A stretch of DNA of 64,000 nucleotides from Hyphomicrobiales bacterium (GTDB taxonomy: Bacteria > Pseudomonadota > Alphaproteobacteria > Rhizobiales > Beijerinckiaceae), in NCBI GenBank assembly GCA_930633495.1, contig CAKNFJ010000001.1, positions 1,550,001 through 1,614,000 on the forward strand, given 5' to 3'. Under the pieces are notes generated by a model. It searched no databases. It was not told the DNA's origin and saw only the letters and a list, made by a program, of their open reading frames with translations. The translations under genes were made by a program, and so were the position numbers. Position 1 is the stretch's first letter. Each line of letters opens with the position of its first letter. Positions 53,106 to 62,377 of the stretch are shown here, in pieces.

Positions 53106-54413
53106 TCAATCGCGCTGCGTTGCCGGCTGCTTGGTGAAGAGCTGACGAAAGACCGGATAGATGTCGGCGGCCTTGGCGATGCGGCTCATGTCGAAATTCG
53201 ACCACCTGTCCTTGACCGTCCTGTAGACGCGCCAGAGCGACGTTCCGTTGTCGGTGGAGCCGAAGATTTCGCTCTCGCGCTCGTCGATGATCTCGACATA
53301 GGCGAAGTACTGGCACAGGCGCATGATCTCGCCGTCCATCAGGGAGAGGCATCGCTCCGAGTCGGTCGCGAGATTGTCGCCATCGGACGCCTGCGCGGCA
53401 TAGATGTTCCATTCCCGGCTCGGATAGCGCTGCTCGATGACGCGCTGCATCTCCTCCAGCGCCGTCGAGACGACGGTGCCGCCGCTCTGCATGCTGTAGA
53501 AGAAGGTCTCCTCGTCCACCTCCTTCGCCTCGTGGGTATGGCGGATGAAGACGATGTCGGTGCGGGCGTAACGCCGCTTCAGGAACAGGTGGAGCAGCAC
53601 GAAGAAGCGCTTGGCCAGATCCTTCTCCCGCTCGCCCATCGAGCCCGAGACGTCCATGAGGCAGAACATCACCGCGTTCGCATTCGGCTGCGGTTGCGCC
53701 TCGAACCGGTTGAAGCGGATATCGACGGGGTCGACGAAGGCGATGACCTTGCGCCGCCGCTCCAGCCGATCGAGTTCCGCCCGCAGCGCGGCGATGCGCT
53801 GCCGGTTAGCCACGCCGCCGCCCTCGGCTTCGAGACTGGCCAGCTCGCGCAGGATCGCCTCGACATCCTCGCGTTTCGGACGCCGCAGCGCGATCCGGCG
53901 GCCATGGCTGTTTCGCATGGTGCGCGCCACGCTGATGTTGGTCGGCGAGCCGCTCGCCGAAAATCCGGCCCGCCTCGGCTTGAAGGCCAATATCTCCTTG
54001 AGGTTGAGCTTGACCATGTCGGGCAGTTCGAGGTCCTCGAAGAAGAGATCGAGGACCTCTTCACGCGAGAGCACGAAGCGAAAATCGTCCTCCGACGCCT
54101 GCGTGCCCGCGGCGGACCCCATGCCGCCGCCCTCGCCCGGCTTCTGCATCCGGTCCCCGGCCGAGAACTGCTTGTTCCCGGGCAGCACATGCTGGCGGCG
54201 GCCGCTGTCCTTGGCATCGCGGAAGCTCGGCTCGCTCGTTCCCTTGACGGGCATCGAAACCGCGTGCTCGCCATCCGCGTCGGCGATCCTGCCGGCCCGG
54301 ATCTGATCCTGGATGCTCCGCTTCAGCTCGGCGCGCACGCGTCGCAGAAAGCGCTGGCGGTTGCCCAGGCTCTTGTCCTTCGGGTTCAGGCGACGGTCGA
54401 TGAAGATGGGCAT
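53106..54413 (-). CDS. yeaH: YeaH/YhbH family protein (DUF444)
   Basis: This 435-residue protein starts with MPIFIDRRLNPKDKSLGNRQR, shown in part (IDRRLNPKDKS), typical of YeaH/YhbH. A von Willebrand A-like segment contains CLMDVSGSMGEREKDLAK (the D-x-S-x-S metal motif) and FIRHTHEAKEVDEETFF. The family works with PrkA-type kinases; its molecular job is not established. It lies 19 bases after prkA and 11 before spoVR. Confidence 0.92.
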   Translation of the reverse strand: MPIFIDRRLNPKDKSLGNRQRFLRRVRAELKRSIQDQIRAGRIADADGEHAVSMPVKGTSEPSFRDAKDSGRRQHVLPGNKQFSAGDRMQKPGEGGGMGSAAGTQASEDDFRFVLSREEVLDLFFEDLELPDMVKLNLKEILAFKPRRAGFSASGSPTNISVARTMRNSHGRRIALRRPKREDVEAILRELASLEAEGGGVANRQRIAALRAELDRLERRRKVIAFVDPVDIRFNRFEAQPQPNANAVMFCLMDVSGSMGEREKDLAKRFFVLLHLFLKRRYARTDIVFIRHTHEAKEVDEETFFYSMQSGGTVVSTALEEMQRVIEQRYPSREWNIYAAQASDGDNLATDSERCLSLMDGEIMRLCQYFAYVEIIDERESEIFGSTDNGTSLWRVYRTVKDRWSNFDMSRIAKAADIYPVFRQLFTKQPATQRD

Positions 54414-54432
54414 GGACCTGCTCCGGCCGACG

Positions 54433-56382
54433 TCACCCCGCCTTGTTCACGCGCATGTACCAATCCACCAGGCGCCGGACCTGGCGCTCGGTGTAGCCGC
54501 GTTCGACCATGCGCTGCACGAAACCGTGATGCCGTTTCTCGGTGACGCTGTCCTGTTTCGAGCCGAAGCTGATGACCGGAAGCAGATCCTCGACCTGACC
54601 GAACATCCGCTTCTCGATGACCTCGCGGAGCTTTTCGTAGCTGGTCCAGGACGGGTTGCGGCCATTGTTCCGGGCCCGCGCCCGCAAGGTGAACTTCACG
54701 ACCTCGTTGCGGAAATCCTTGGGGTTGGCGATGCCCGCCGGCTTCTCGATCTGGGACAATTCGTTGTCGAGCACCTGCCGGTTGAGGATCTGGCCGGTGT
54801 CGGGATCCTTGTAGTCCTGATCCTCGACCCAGGCATCGGCATAGGCGATGTAGCGGTCGAACAGATTCTGGCCGTATTCGCCATAGGATTCGAGATAGGC
54901 CTTCTGGATCTCGTGGCCGATGAACTCGGCATAGCGCGCGGCCAGTTCCGACTTGATGAAGTCGAGATAGGCCGCTTCGGTTTCCTTCGGGAACTGCTCC
55001 CGCTTGATCGCCCCTTCCAGAATGTACATCAGGTGCACCGGATCGGCTGCGAGCTCTTCGGTGTCGTAGTTGAAGGTCTGCGACAGGATCTTGAAGGCGA
55101 AGCGCGTGCTCACCCCGGTCATGCCTTCATCGACCCCGGCCGCGTCGCGATATTCCTGAATGGCCTTTGCCTTCGGCTCCAGCTCCTTCAGGTTCTCGCC
55201 GTCATAGACGCGCATCTTGGTGTAAAGCGGCGAATTCTCGAATTCGGTCAGCCGGGTCGAAACCGAGAAGCGGCTGAGAATGTCGAGCACTTCGGGCGCG
55301 CATGGGCTGTCGGCGAGCTCGCTCTCGCGCAGCAGCTTCTCATAGATCGCCCGCTCCTCGGTGACGCGCAGGCAATAGGGAACCTTGACCACCAGAATGC
55401 GGTCGAGGAACGCCTCGTTGTTCTTGTTGTTCTTGAACTGCAACCATTCGGACTCGTTGGAATGCGCCAGCACGATGCCCTGATAGGGGAAGGCGCCGAA
55501 ATTCTCGGTGCCATTGTAGCTGCCTTCCTGCGTCGCGGTGAGCAGCGGATGCAGCACCTTGATCGGCGCTTTGAACATCTCGACGAATTCGAGCAGGCCC
55601 TGCGTCGTCCGGTTCAGCCCGCCGCTGTAGGAATAGGCGTCCGGGTCCGACTGGCTGAAATTCTCGAGCTGGCGGATGTCCACCTTGCCGACCAGCGTCG
55701 AGACATCCTGATTGTTCTCGTCGCCCGGCTCGGTCTTGGCGATGCCAATCTGGCGCAGCCGCGAGGGCATCAGCTTGACGACGCTGAATTTCGAGATGTC
55801 GCCCGACAGTTCGTCGAGCCGCTTAGCCGCCCAGGGGGAGATCAGGCCGGTGAGCCGTCGCCGCGCGATGCCGTATTTGTCCTCGAAGAGATCGCCCATG
55901 CGATCCGGGTGGAACAGGCCCAATGGTGATTCGAAGACCGGGCTGATCTGGCCGCCGACCTTGAGTGTATAAAATGGACGCTCCTCCATCAGCTTCTTGA
56001 GCCGCTCGGCCAGCGAGGATTTGCCGCCGCCGACCGGGCCAAGGAGGTAGAGGATCTGCTTGCGCTCCTCCAAACCCTGAGAGGCATAGCGGAAATAGCC
56101 GGCGATCCGCTCGATGGTGTCTTCCATGCCGTAGAAATCGACGAAGGAAGGGTAGATCTTGATCGTTCTGTTGGCGAAGATCCGACCGAAACGCTCATCC
56201 TTGCTGGTATCGAGCAAGGATGGCTGGCCGATCGCATCGATCATCCGCTCTGCGGCGGAGGCGTACAGGGATTTGTCTTCACGGCAAGCCAAAAGGTATT
56301 CCTGAAGACTCATCTCCTCTTGCGAGTAGTTTCGGTAGCTCTCGGAAAACAGGCGAAATATCTCGCCATCTCTCTCGATCAT
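54433..56382 (-). CDS. prkA: PrkA serine protein kinase (YeaG-like AAA protein)
   Basis: This 649-residue protein has the AAA-type N-terminal domain with Walker A GPVGGGKS (residues 115-122) and the family's LGLFHPDRM and SGGLNRTTQGLLEF segments, and a C-terminal PrkA domain. In enteric bacteria the equivalent yeaG-yeaH pair helps survival under nitrogen starvation and stationary phase. The N-terminal SLQEYLLACREDKSLYASA aligns with E. coli YeaG at the expected position, supporting the start. It is preceded by an EcfG-type promoter match. Confidence 0.94.
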   Translation of the reverse strand: MIERDGEIFRLFSESYRNYSQEEMSLQEYLLACREDKSLYASAAERMIDAIGQPSLLDTSKDERFGRIFANRTIKIYPSFVDFYGMEDTIERIAGYFRYASQGLEERKQILYLLGPVGGGKSSLAERLKKLMEERPFYTLKVGGQISPVFESPLGLFHPDRMGDLFEDKYGIARRRLTGLISPWAAKRLDELSGDISKFSVVKLMPSRLRQIGIAKTEPGDENNQDVSTLVGKVDIRQLENFSQSDPDAYSYSGGLNRTTQGLLEFVEMFKAPIKVLHPLLTATQEGSYNGTENFGAFPYQGIVLAHSNESEWLQFKNNKNNEAFLDRILVVKVPYCLRVTEERAIYEKLLRESELADSPCAPEVLDILSRFSVSTRLTEFENSPLYTKMRVYDGENLKELEPKAKAIQEYRDAAGVDEGMTGVSTRFAFKILSQTFNYDTEELAADPVHLMYILEGAIKREQFPKETEAAYLDFIKSELAARYAEFIGHEIQKAYLESYGEYGQNLFDRYIAYADAWVEDQDYKDPDTGQILNRQVLDNELSQIEKPAGIANPKDFRNEVVKFTLRARARNNGRNPSWTSYEKLREVIEKRMFGQVEDLLPVISFGSKQDSVTEKRHHGFVQRMVERGYTERQVRRLVDWYMRVNKAG

Positions 56383-56431
56383 GGCAGCGACCCCGCGCAG
56401 TCGGCTTCGCCGACGACAGCCTCATCACTGC

Positions 56432-56456
56432 AACCGGCGACGCTTCCTCAGGTTCC
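56432..56456 (-). promoter_or_regulatory. Predicted EcfG-type promoter of prkA-yeaH-spoVR
   Basis: Read on the minus strand, GGAAC (56456-56452) is followed after 17 bases by GTT (56434-56432), matching the general-stress promoter GGAAC-N16-17-(C)GTT recognised by EcfG-type sigma factors in alphaproteobacteria. The -10 is about 50 bases before the prkA ATG. The base before GTT is G rather than the usual C. Confidence 0.6.
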
Positions 56457-56533
56457 GCTTAGACAGCGGCGCTTTTACGGCCGCCGGAAGCCCCCGAGCT
56501 ATCCGCGCGACAGGCCCCGGCCGGCCATAGGCC

Positions 56534-56558
56534 GGAACTTCGCGCCGCCTGCGGGGTT
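56534..56558 (+). promoter_or_regulatory. Predicted EcfG-type promoter of the small secreted protein
   Basis: GGAAC (56534-56538), 17 bases, then GTT (56556-56558), ending 36 bases before the ATG at 56595. The layout is the same as on the other strand for prkA, including the G before GTT. Confidence 0.6.
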
Positions 56559-56594
56559 CTATCGACGGCTGGGCGTCAGTTTCGGAGAACCGTC

Positions 56595-56840
56595 ATGAAA
56601 CGGCTCATCGCCATCGCCGTCGTCGGCGCGTTTGCATGGGGTCCGGCGCTGGCTGCGCCGTCGCCCCCGCCCTCCGTCGAGGAGCAAGCGGCGGCCTGCC
56701 GGGCCCATCCGGCGGACATCGCCCTGTCGTCCATCGCCCACAGGCTGCCGCCCGAATTCGCCACCGCAGGCGAACGGCCGGCCATGACGCTCTCGGCCTC
56801 CGAAATCCAGGCCATCAGCGTGCAAGCGGAGAGCCGCTGA
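56595..56840 (+). CDS. Small secreted protein of unknown function
   Basis: This 81-residue protein has a signal peptide (1 to about 21, cleaved near ALA/APS) and a mature region of about 60 residues with PPPSVEEQAAACRAHPADIA and no domain I know. One cysteine is present. GGAGAACC lies 7 bases before the ATG. An EcfG-type promoter match ends 36 bases upstream. Being divergent from prkA, it is likely part of the same stress response. Function unknown. Confidence 0.6.
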   Translation: MKRLIAIAVVGAFAWGPALAAPSPPPSVEEQAAACRAHPADIALSSIAHRLPPEFATAGERPAMTLSASEIQAISVQAESR

Positions 56841-57100
56841 TCGGCTTCGGTGAATTGAACCCGACTTCGATCGCGAACCCGGCATCATCGGCGCACCGAA
56901 ATCTGTGACCGATATTTGTGTTTGCAGCAGCAATCACGATCTCGTGCCAGCCAGGGAAGGCGAGCAGCACGGCTCGTCGCGGTCATACCCACCGGACAGG
57001 TCGCTCCCCGTATGGCGCGGCGATTGCGCTCCAGAGCCGAGCGCGAGATACCTTGTTCGGATAGCCTCGTCAGCAGGCACGAGCAGGCGATCGAAGAGCG

Positions 57101-57781
57101 ATGAACGATATCAACGAAGTCGAACAGGCCATCCGCGCACGCCGCGCCATTCGCGCCTTTCGGCCCGATCCGGTCGAACCTGCCCTCGTCCGCCGTCTGA
57201 TCGATCTGGCGGCGCAGGCCCCTTCCGGCACCAATATGCAACCCTGGAAGCTCAGGGTGGTCGGCCCGCAGGCGCGGGCGCGGCTCGAAAGCGCGCTGCT
57301 CGCGGCGCTGGACGCGGGCGAGCGCCCCGGCGTCGAGGAATATCGCTATTATCCCGAGCGCTTCCGCGAGCCCTATCTCTCGCGCCGCCGGAAGGTCGGC
57401 TGGGATCTCTATGGCCTGCTCGGCGTGGCGAGAGGCGACACCGAGGGCATGAAGCGGCAGACGGCGGCAAACCTGCGCTTCTTCGATGCGCCGGTCGCGC
57501 TGATGCTGACGATCGACCGCGACCTCGAGATCGGCTCCTGGCTCGATCTCGGCATGTTCATCCAGAACCTGCTGATCGCCGCGCAGGGCAACGGCCTCGA
57601 TTCCTGCCCGCAGGCGATCTTCGCGCAGTTCCACCCGATCGTGCGGCGCGAGCTCGCCATTCCCGAGGAAGAGGTCGTGGTCTGCGGTATCGCCATCGGC
57701 AAGGCCGATTTCGATGCCCCGGCCAACCGGCTGGTGCCGGAGCGCGAAGCCGTCGAGAGCTTCACCACCTGGCTGGATTAG
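57101..57781 (+). CDS. Nitroreductase family protein
   Basis: This 226-residue flavoprotein of the nitroreductase fold starts with IRARRAIRAFRPDPVEPALV and has QAPSGTNMQPWKLRVVG for FMN binding, plus a C-terminal VVCGIAIGKADFDAPANR. Enzymes of this length and pattern reduce nitro groups or quinones with NAD(P)H. No neighbouring gene hints at a substrate. The 260-base stretch upstream holds no gene that I can support. Confidence 0.86.
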   Translation: MNDINEVEQAIRARRAIRAFRPDPVEPALVRRLIDLAAQAPSGTNMQPWKLRVVGPQARARLESALLAALDAGERPGVEEYRYYPERFREPYLSRRRKVGWDLYGLLGVARGDTEGMKRQTAANLRFFDAPVALMLTIDRDLEIGSWLDLGMFIQNLLIAAQGNGLDSCPQAIFAQFHPIVRRELAIPEEEVVVCGIAIGKADFDAPANRLVPEREAVESFTTWLD

Positions 57782-57786
57782 CTCGT

Positions 57787-57879
57787 CGTCATGGTCGGGC
57801 TCGTCCCGACCATCCATGTCTTCGTTGATCGAGGACAGTGTTCAAGACATGGATGCTCGCGACAAGGGCGAGCATGACG
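57787..57879. repeat. Palindromic repeat between the nitroreductase and DUF808 genes
   Basis: Hairpins ATGGTCGGG/CCCGACCAT and ATGCTCGC/GCGAGCAT flank a middle pair CCATGTCTT/AAGACATGG. The ends CGTCATGG and GCATGACG link it to the elements at 32641-32751 and 37634-37713. It lies between two convergent genes. Confidence 0.7.
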
Positions 57880-57881
57880 CC

Positions 57882-58952
57882 TTATGAACCATGCCGGCCA
57901 TCAGGCACGGGCTTGCCGGCGCCCTTCCGGAAGAGCTTCAACACCGGCCCAACCAGCCAGTGCATCGCGACGATGGCGATGCCGCCGACGACGAGCCCGA
58001 AAACCGCCGCCAGCGCCGCCCCGACCAGCCATTCGCCGACACCGGCGACAGCCGGCGGAAGCGCCCGGCCGGCGGCTACGGCAAGGTCATGGACGCCATG
58101 GCCGAGGCCGGCGAGGCCATAGCCTTCCAGCCCGTGGATGATGATGCCGCCGCCGACCCAGAGCATCGCCGCCGTGCCGACAGCGCCGAGCAGGCTGAGG
58201 AAACCGGGCATGCCGCGCACGAGCCCACGCCCGAGCGGCTGCGTCAGCCAGCGCAGTCCACGATCGATTCCGCCCGGTTCGCCCGGCCCCAACGACCTCA
58301 GGCCCAGCAGGCTCGTCGCCGGGCGCGGATTGGCGGCGAGCGCCACGCCGGCATCGTCCGCCTTCACGATCAGAGCGACGACGCCGTAAACGGCCACGGT
58401 GATGCCGATGCCGACGATGGCCAGCACCGCCGCCTTCATCCAGAAGGACTGGTCAGAAACTCCGGCGAGCGTAATCGCCATGATCTCGGCCGAGAGGATG
58501 AAGTCGGTCTTGATCGCGCCCGCGATCTTCTGCTGTTCGAGCGCCGCCGGATCGCTCGCACCCTCGCCGGCCGCGGCGTCGCCATGCGCGCCGTGCGGCA
58601 GCACCAGCTCCAGCACCTTCTCGGCCCCCTCGAAGCAGAGATAGGCGCCGCCGGCCATCAGGAGCGGCGTGATCGCCCAGGGCGCGACCAGAGCGAGGAT
58701 CAGCGCCCCCGGCAGCAGGAAGAGAATCTTGTTGCGCAAAGAGCCGAGCGCAATGCGCCAGATGATCGGCAGCTCGCGCGAGGCTGCGAAGCCAACGGCG
58801 TAGCGCGGCGTCACCGCCGCATCGTCGATCACGACGCCTGCCGCCTTCGCGCCGGCCTTGCCGGCCTGCGCCACGACATCGTCGACCGACGCCGCCGCGA
58901 CCTTGGCGATGCCGGCGACGTCGTCGAGCAGCGCGAACAGTCCTGAAGCCAA
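57882..58952 (-). CDS. DUF808 family inner-membrane protein
   Basis: This 356-residue protein starts with LASGLFALLDDVAGIAKVAA and has KILFLLPGALILALVAPWAI, a central DFILSAEIMAI and several further hydrophobic segments. This matches the DUF808 (YedI-like) family of inner-membrane proteins, for which no activity is established. The TTG start at 58952 is favoured by GGAGAACC just before it and by the family's N-terminus; the frame continues 38 codons upstream over a repeat. Confidence 0.87.
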   Translation of the reverse strand: MASGLFALLDDVAGIAKVAAASVDDVVAQAGKAGAKAAGVVIDDAAVTPRYAVGFAASRELPIIWRIALGSLRNKILFLLPGALILALVAPWAITPLLMAGGAYLCFEGAEKVLELVLPHGAHGDAAAGEGASDPAALEQQKIAGAIKTDFILSAEIMAITLAGVSDQSFWMKAAVLAIVGIGITVAVYGVVALIVKADDAGVALAANPRPATSLLGLRSLGPGEPGGIDRGLRWLTQPLGRGLVRGMPGFLSLLGAVGTAAMLWVGGGIIIHGLEGYGLAGLGHGVHDLAVAAGRALPPAVAGVGEWLVGAALAAVFGLVVGGIAIVAMHWLVGPVLKLFRKGAGKPVPDGRHGS

Positions 58953-59017
58953 GCGGTTCTCCTCGGATGGTTTCGCTGCGGCCAAACTAGCTTGGGCCGC
59001 ATGAAGATGGAAAGACG

Positions 59018-59125
59018 CCGTCATTCCGGACAAGCCGCGAAGCGGCGCCGATCCGGAATCCATCATAGGGCGTCGCGCTTTATGATGGATTCCGGGTCTG
59101 CGCTTCGCTCCGCCCGGAATGACGG
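59018..59125. repeat. Palindromic repeat between the DUF808 and fadJ-like genes
   Basis: Perfect 12-base outer arms CCGTCATTCCGG and CCGGAATGACGG close on inner segments (ATCCGGAATCCATCAT against ATGATGGATTCCGG). The layout equals the elements at 29461-29570 and 30071-30176. Confidence 0.75.
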
Positions 59126-59144
59126 TCCAGGATGGGTATTCGCG

Positions 59145-61217
59145 TCAGCCCTTCAGGCTCGCAAAGCCCTTGCCCTCGGCGGCGAGGCGCTTCAGAAGCG
59201 GCGCTGGCTGCAGCGCCTTGTCGCCGATCTCGGCGGCTTGCGCCTCCAGCCGCTTCACGATGACGTCGAGCCCGACGCTGTCGGCCCAGAACATCGGGCC
59301 GCCGCGCCACGCCGGCCAGTTATAGCCGTTGATCCAGACGATATCGATGTCGCCCGGCCGTGCCGCGATGCCCTCTTCGAGGATGCGCGCGCCCTCGTTG
59401 ACCATCGGATCGAGCAGGCGGGCCAGGATCTCCTCCTGCGTGAAAGCGCGCCGCGTCACGCCCTGCTCGGCCGAGATGCGGGCAATCAGCGCCTCCACCT
59501 CGGGGCAGCGCTGCCCGGCGCGCGCACCCTGCGGATAGAGATAGTAGCCGCGCCCGGTCTTCTGGCCGAACCAGCCGGCCTCGCAGATCGCATCCGCCAC
59601 AGCGGCCTTCAGGCCGCGCGCCTTGCGCGAGCGCCAGCCAATGTCGTTGCCGGCGAGATCGGCCATGGCGAAGGGGCCCATCTTGAAGCCGAAGCCGACC
59701 AGCGCCGCATCGACCTCATGCGGCAGGGCACCGGCGACCAGCAGACGCTCGGCGGCGCGGGTGCGCTGCTCCAGCATGCGGTTGCCGACGAAGCCGAAGC
59801 CGTTGCCGACCACGACCGGCACCTTGCCGAGCTTGCGCCCGAGCGCGACGGCGGTCGCGACCGCGTCGTCCGCCACGCCCTTCGGCCGCACCACCTCCAG
59901 CAGCTTCATGACATTGGCCGGGCTGAAGAAATGCATGCCGATCACGTCCTGCGGCCGCTTCGTTGCCGCCGCGATCGTGGGCACGTCGAGATAGGAGGTG
60001 TTGCTGGCGAGGATCGCGCCGGGCTTGGCGACGCGGTCGAGCTCGCCGAAGATCTGCTGCTTGACCCCCATCTCCTCGAAGGCAGCCTCGATCACGATAT
60101 CGGCCCCGGCCGCAGCCGCGAGGCCGACGGCCGGCTTGATCAGCGCCATGCGCCCGGCCTTCGCCTCCGGCGTCAGCGAGCCACGCGAGACCGAGATGTC
60201 GTAGATCGCGGCGATGCGGTTGACGCCGTTGTCGAGCGCCGCCTGCGCCGTCTCGATCAGCGTCACCGGGATGCCGGCATTGGCGAAGCACATCGCGATG
60301 CCGCCACCCATCGTGCCGGCCCCGATCACGGCGGCGCTGGCGATCTCGCGCGGCTTCACCTCCGGCCCGATGCCCGGCACCTTCGCGACCTCACGCTCGG
60401 CGAAGAAGACATGACGCAGCGCCTTCGAACGCTCATCGACGAGCAGCGACAGGAAGAGCTTGCGCTCGACGGCCACTCCTTCAGCGAAAGGCAGCGTGAA
60501 GCTCGCGCGCACGGCCTCGACCAGCGCCGGCACGTTCGGCATGCCCTCGGCCTTTTTCACGGCATCCTTGGCCAGCGCCTCGAAAGCCTCGCGGTCGGCC
60601 TCGGTCAATTCGCCGGTCGTCGCGCTCGTCGCCGGGCGGCGCCCCTCCGCCGCCAACGCCTCGGCCAGCCGGATCGCGGCGGCCACGACATCACTGGAGA
60701 CGACCTCGTCGAAGAGCCCATATTCAAGTGCCTTGCCGGCCGAGACCGGCTCGCCCGAGAGCATCATCGGGAAGGCCTTGGCCGCCCCGATCAGGCGCGG
60801 CAGGCGCTGCGTGCCACCGGCACCGGGGATGAGCCCGAGCTTGATCTCGGGCAGGCCGAGCTTCGCGGCCGGCAGCGCGACGCGGCCATGGCAGGCGAGC
60901 GCCACTTCCAGCCCACCGCCGAGCGCCACGCCCTGGATCGCCGCGACGACGGGCTTGGCCGAAGCCTCGATCGCATCGAGCAGGTCGGGCAGCAGCGGCG
61001 GGGCCGGCGGCTTGCCGAACTCGCTGATATCGGCCCCGGCGATGAAGGCCTTGCCGGCGGAGGCGATGACGATCGCGACGACGGCAGCGTCAACGTTGGC
61101 CTTCTCGATCGCCGCCGCCAGTCCCTCACGCACCGCGGCGCCGAGCGCATTGACCGGGGGATTGTCGATCGTGGCGACCGCGACCCGGCCGCGCACCTCA
61201 AGCTGAACCTTCGTCAT
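59145..61217 (-). CDS. Bifunctional enoyl-CoA hydratase / 3-hydroxyacyl-CoA dehydrogenase (FadJ-like)
   Basis: This 690-residue protein joins an N-terminal enoyl-CoA hydratase domain (about residues 1-180, with [12 protein letters not shown] and [14 protein letters not shown]) to a C-terminal 3-hydroxyacyl-CoA dehydrogenase with the NAD motif [13 protein letters not shown] (about residue 297) and the [15 protein letters not shown] and [13 protein letters not shown] segments. It performs two steps of beta-oxidation. ATG at 61217 starts the conserved [10 protein letters not shown]. It is divergent from an enoyl-CoA hydratase gene across 196 bases, so both may be co-regulated. Confidence 0.92.
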   Translation of the reverse strand: MTKVQLEVRGRVAVATIDNPPVNALGAAVREGLAAAIEKANVDAAVVAIVIASAGKAFIAGADISEFGKPPAPPLLPDLLDAIEASAKPVVAAIQGVALGGGLEVALACHGRVALPAAKLGLPEIKLGLIPGAGGTQRLPRLIGAAKAFPMMLSGEPVSAGKALEYGLFDEVVSSDVVAAAIRLAEALAAEGRRPATSATTGELTEADREAFEALAKDAVKKAEGMPNVPALVEAVRASFTLPFAEGVAVERKLFLSLLVDERSKALRHVFFAEREVAKVPGIGPEVKPREIASAAVIGAGTMGGGIAMCFANAGIPVTLIETAQAALDNGVNRIAAIYDISVSRGSLTPEAKAGRMALIKPAVGLAAAAGADIVIEAAFEEMGVKQQIFGELDRVAKPGAILASNTSYLDVPTIAAATKRPQDVIGMHFFSPANVMKLLEVVRPKGVADDAVATAVALGRKLGKVPVVVGNGFGFVGNRMLEQRTRAAERLLVAGALPHEVDAALVGFGFKMGPFAMADLAGNDIGWRSRKARGLKAAVADAICEAGWFGQKTGRGYYLYPQGARAGQRCPEVEALIARISAEQGVTRRAFTQEEILARLLDPMVNEGARILEEGIAARPGDIDIVWINGYNWPAWRGGPMFWADSVGLDVIVKRLEAQAAEIGDKALQPAPLLKRLAAEGKGFASLKG

Positions 61218-61413
61218 CGACGTCTCCGCAATCCCGTTCCGTACACCCGCGCCTCGACTCGCTCGCCAAGGCAGCGAAGGCGTCTGGGTGGGCAAGGGAG
61301 AATCGACCCCGCGCGATGTCAAGCGCAGGCCGGCGACGAAAGGCGCATCCCGCGCTCGCTTGACCCCTGGCGAAGGCCCGTGCCATCCCGGCGCTGCAAT
61401 CAGGAGCGGATCG

Positions 61414-62160
61414 ATGAGCGAAGTGCTGAGCGAAACCGTCGCGGCTGGCGTGGTGCAGATCACCATGAACCGGCCCGACCGCAAGAATGCGCTCGACCGG
61501 GCGAGCTATTCCGGACTGATCGCCGCCATCGCCACCGCCGAGGCCGATGCCTCCGTCCGCGCCATCCTGCTGACCGGGGCCGGCGGCACCTTCACCAGCG
61601 GCAACGACATCAAGGATTTCGCCATGGCCGCCGCGGCCGGCGAGGGCCCGCGCGTCGCCATCGATTTCCTGGAAGTGATCTCGACCGCGAAGAAGCCGAT
61701 CGTCGCGGCGGTCGAGGGCTTCGCGGTCGGCATCGGCACGACGATGCTGCTGCATTGCGACCTTGCCTTCGCGGCCCGCTCCGCCACCTTCCGCCTACCC
61801 TTCGTCACGCTCGGCCTCTGCCCCGAGGGCGGATCGAGTTATCTGCTGCCGCTTGTCGCCGGCTCGAAGAAGGCGGCTGAATTGCTGATGCTGGGCGAGG
61901 CCTTTAACGCCGAGACGGCCGCGGCGGCCGGGCTCGTCAATGCCGTGGTCGAGGACGGCACGGCGCTGGAAGCCGGCCTCGCCAAGGCCAAGGCGCTGGC
62001 AGCGCTGCCGCCGGAATCGTTGGCCCTAACCAAGATGCTGCTGAAGCGCGGCTCGGCCCAGTCCGTGGCCGAGACCATCGCGACCGAGGCGAAGCATTTC
62101 GGCGAGCGCCTGAAATCGCCGGAGGCGATGGCCGCCTTCATGGCGTTTTTGAAGAAGTAG
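61414..62160 (+). CDS. Enoyl-CoA hydratase/isomerase family protein
   Basis: This 248-residue crotonase-fold enzyme has the [12 protein letters not shown] start, the oxyanion-hole segment [13 protein letters not shown] and [20 protein letters not shown]. An SNG-type GNDIKDF motif is typical of the family's hydratase/isomerase group (PaaG-like members included). CAGGAG precedes the ATG by 7 bases. It is divergent from the FadJ-like gene and probably acts in the same acyl-CoA route. Confidence 0.88.
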   Translation: MSEVLSETVAAGVVQITMNRPDRKNALDRASYSGLIAAIATAEADASVRAILLTGAGGTFTSGNDIKDFAMAAAAGEGPRVAIDFLEVISTAKKPIVAAVEGFAVGIGTTMLLHCDLAFAARSATFRLPFVTLGLCPEGGSSYLLPLVAGSKKAAELLMLGEAFNAETAAAAGLVNAVVEDGTALEAGLAKAKALAALPPESLALTKMLLKRGSAQSVAETIATEAKHFGERLKSPEAMAAFMAFLKK

Positions 62161-62175
62161 AGACGGCACCGCGAT

Positions 62176-62337
62176 CCCGCGGGATCCCCTCTCCTGTAAG
62201 GAGAGGGGTAGGGGTGAGGTGTAGGCCCTTGGACCAGTGAGTTGAGCCCTCACCGCCGCTGCGGTCGGGTCACGGCCACGGTGTCCAACGGCCTACCCCT
62301 CACCCTGCCCTCTCCCTCCGGGAGAGGGTTCCCCGCG
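62176..62337. repeat. Long inverted repeat, copy 2
   Basis: This is the second copy of the element at 47194-47356: GGGATCCCCTCTCC..GGAGAGGGG..GGGTGAGGTGTAGG on the left and GCCTACCCCTCACCC..GGAGAGGGTTCCCCGCG on the right. It lies between the hydratase and tctA stops, where it could serve as a bidirectional terminator. Confidence 0.75.
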
Positions 62338-62377
62338 TTCGCTGGAACAGCATCGCGCTTACAGACTTCAGCTCACT

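Noticed and set aside
56841..57100. Possible small gene in the 260-base gap before the nitroreductase
   Set aside because: Frames on both strands lack a ribosome site, domain or signal that I can support.
58992..61880. A 962-residue plus-strand frame over the FadJ-like gene
   Set aside because: It is a shadow of the minus-strand enzyme and, at its right end, of the enoyl-CoA hydratase gene in another frame.
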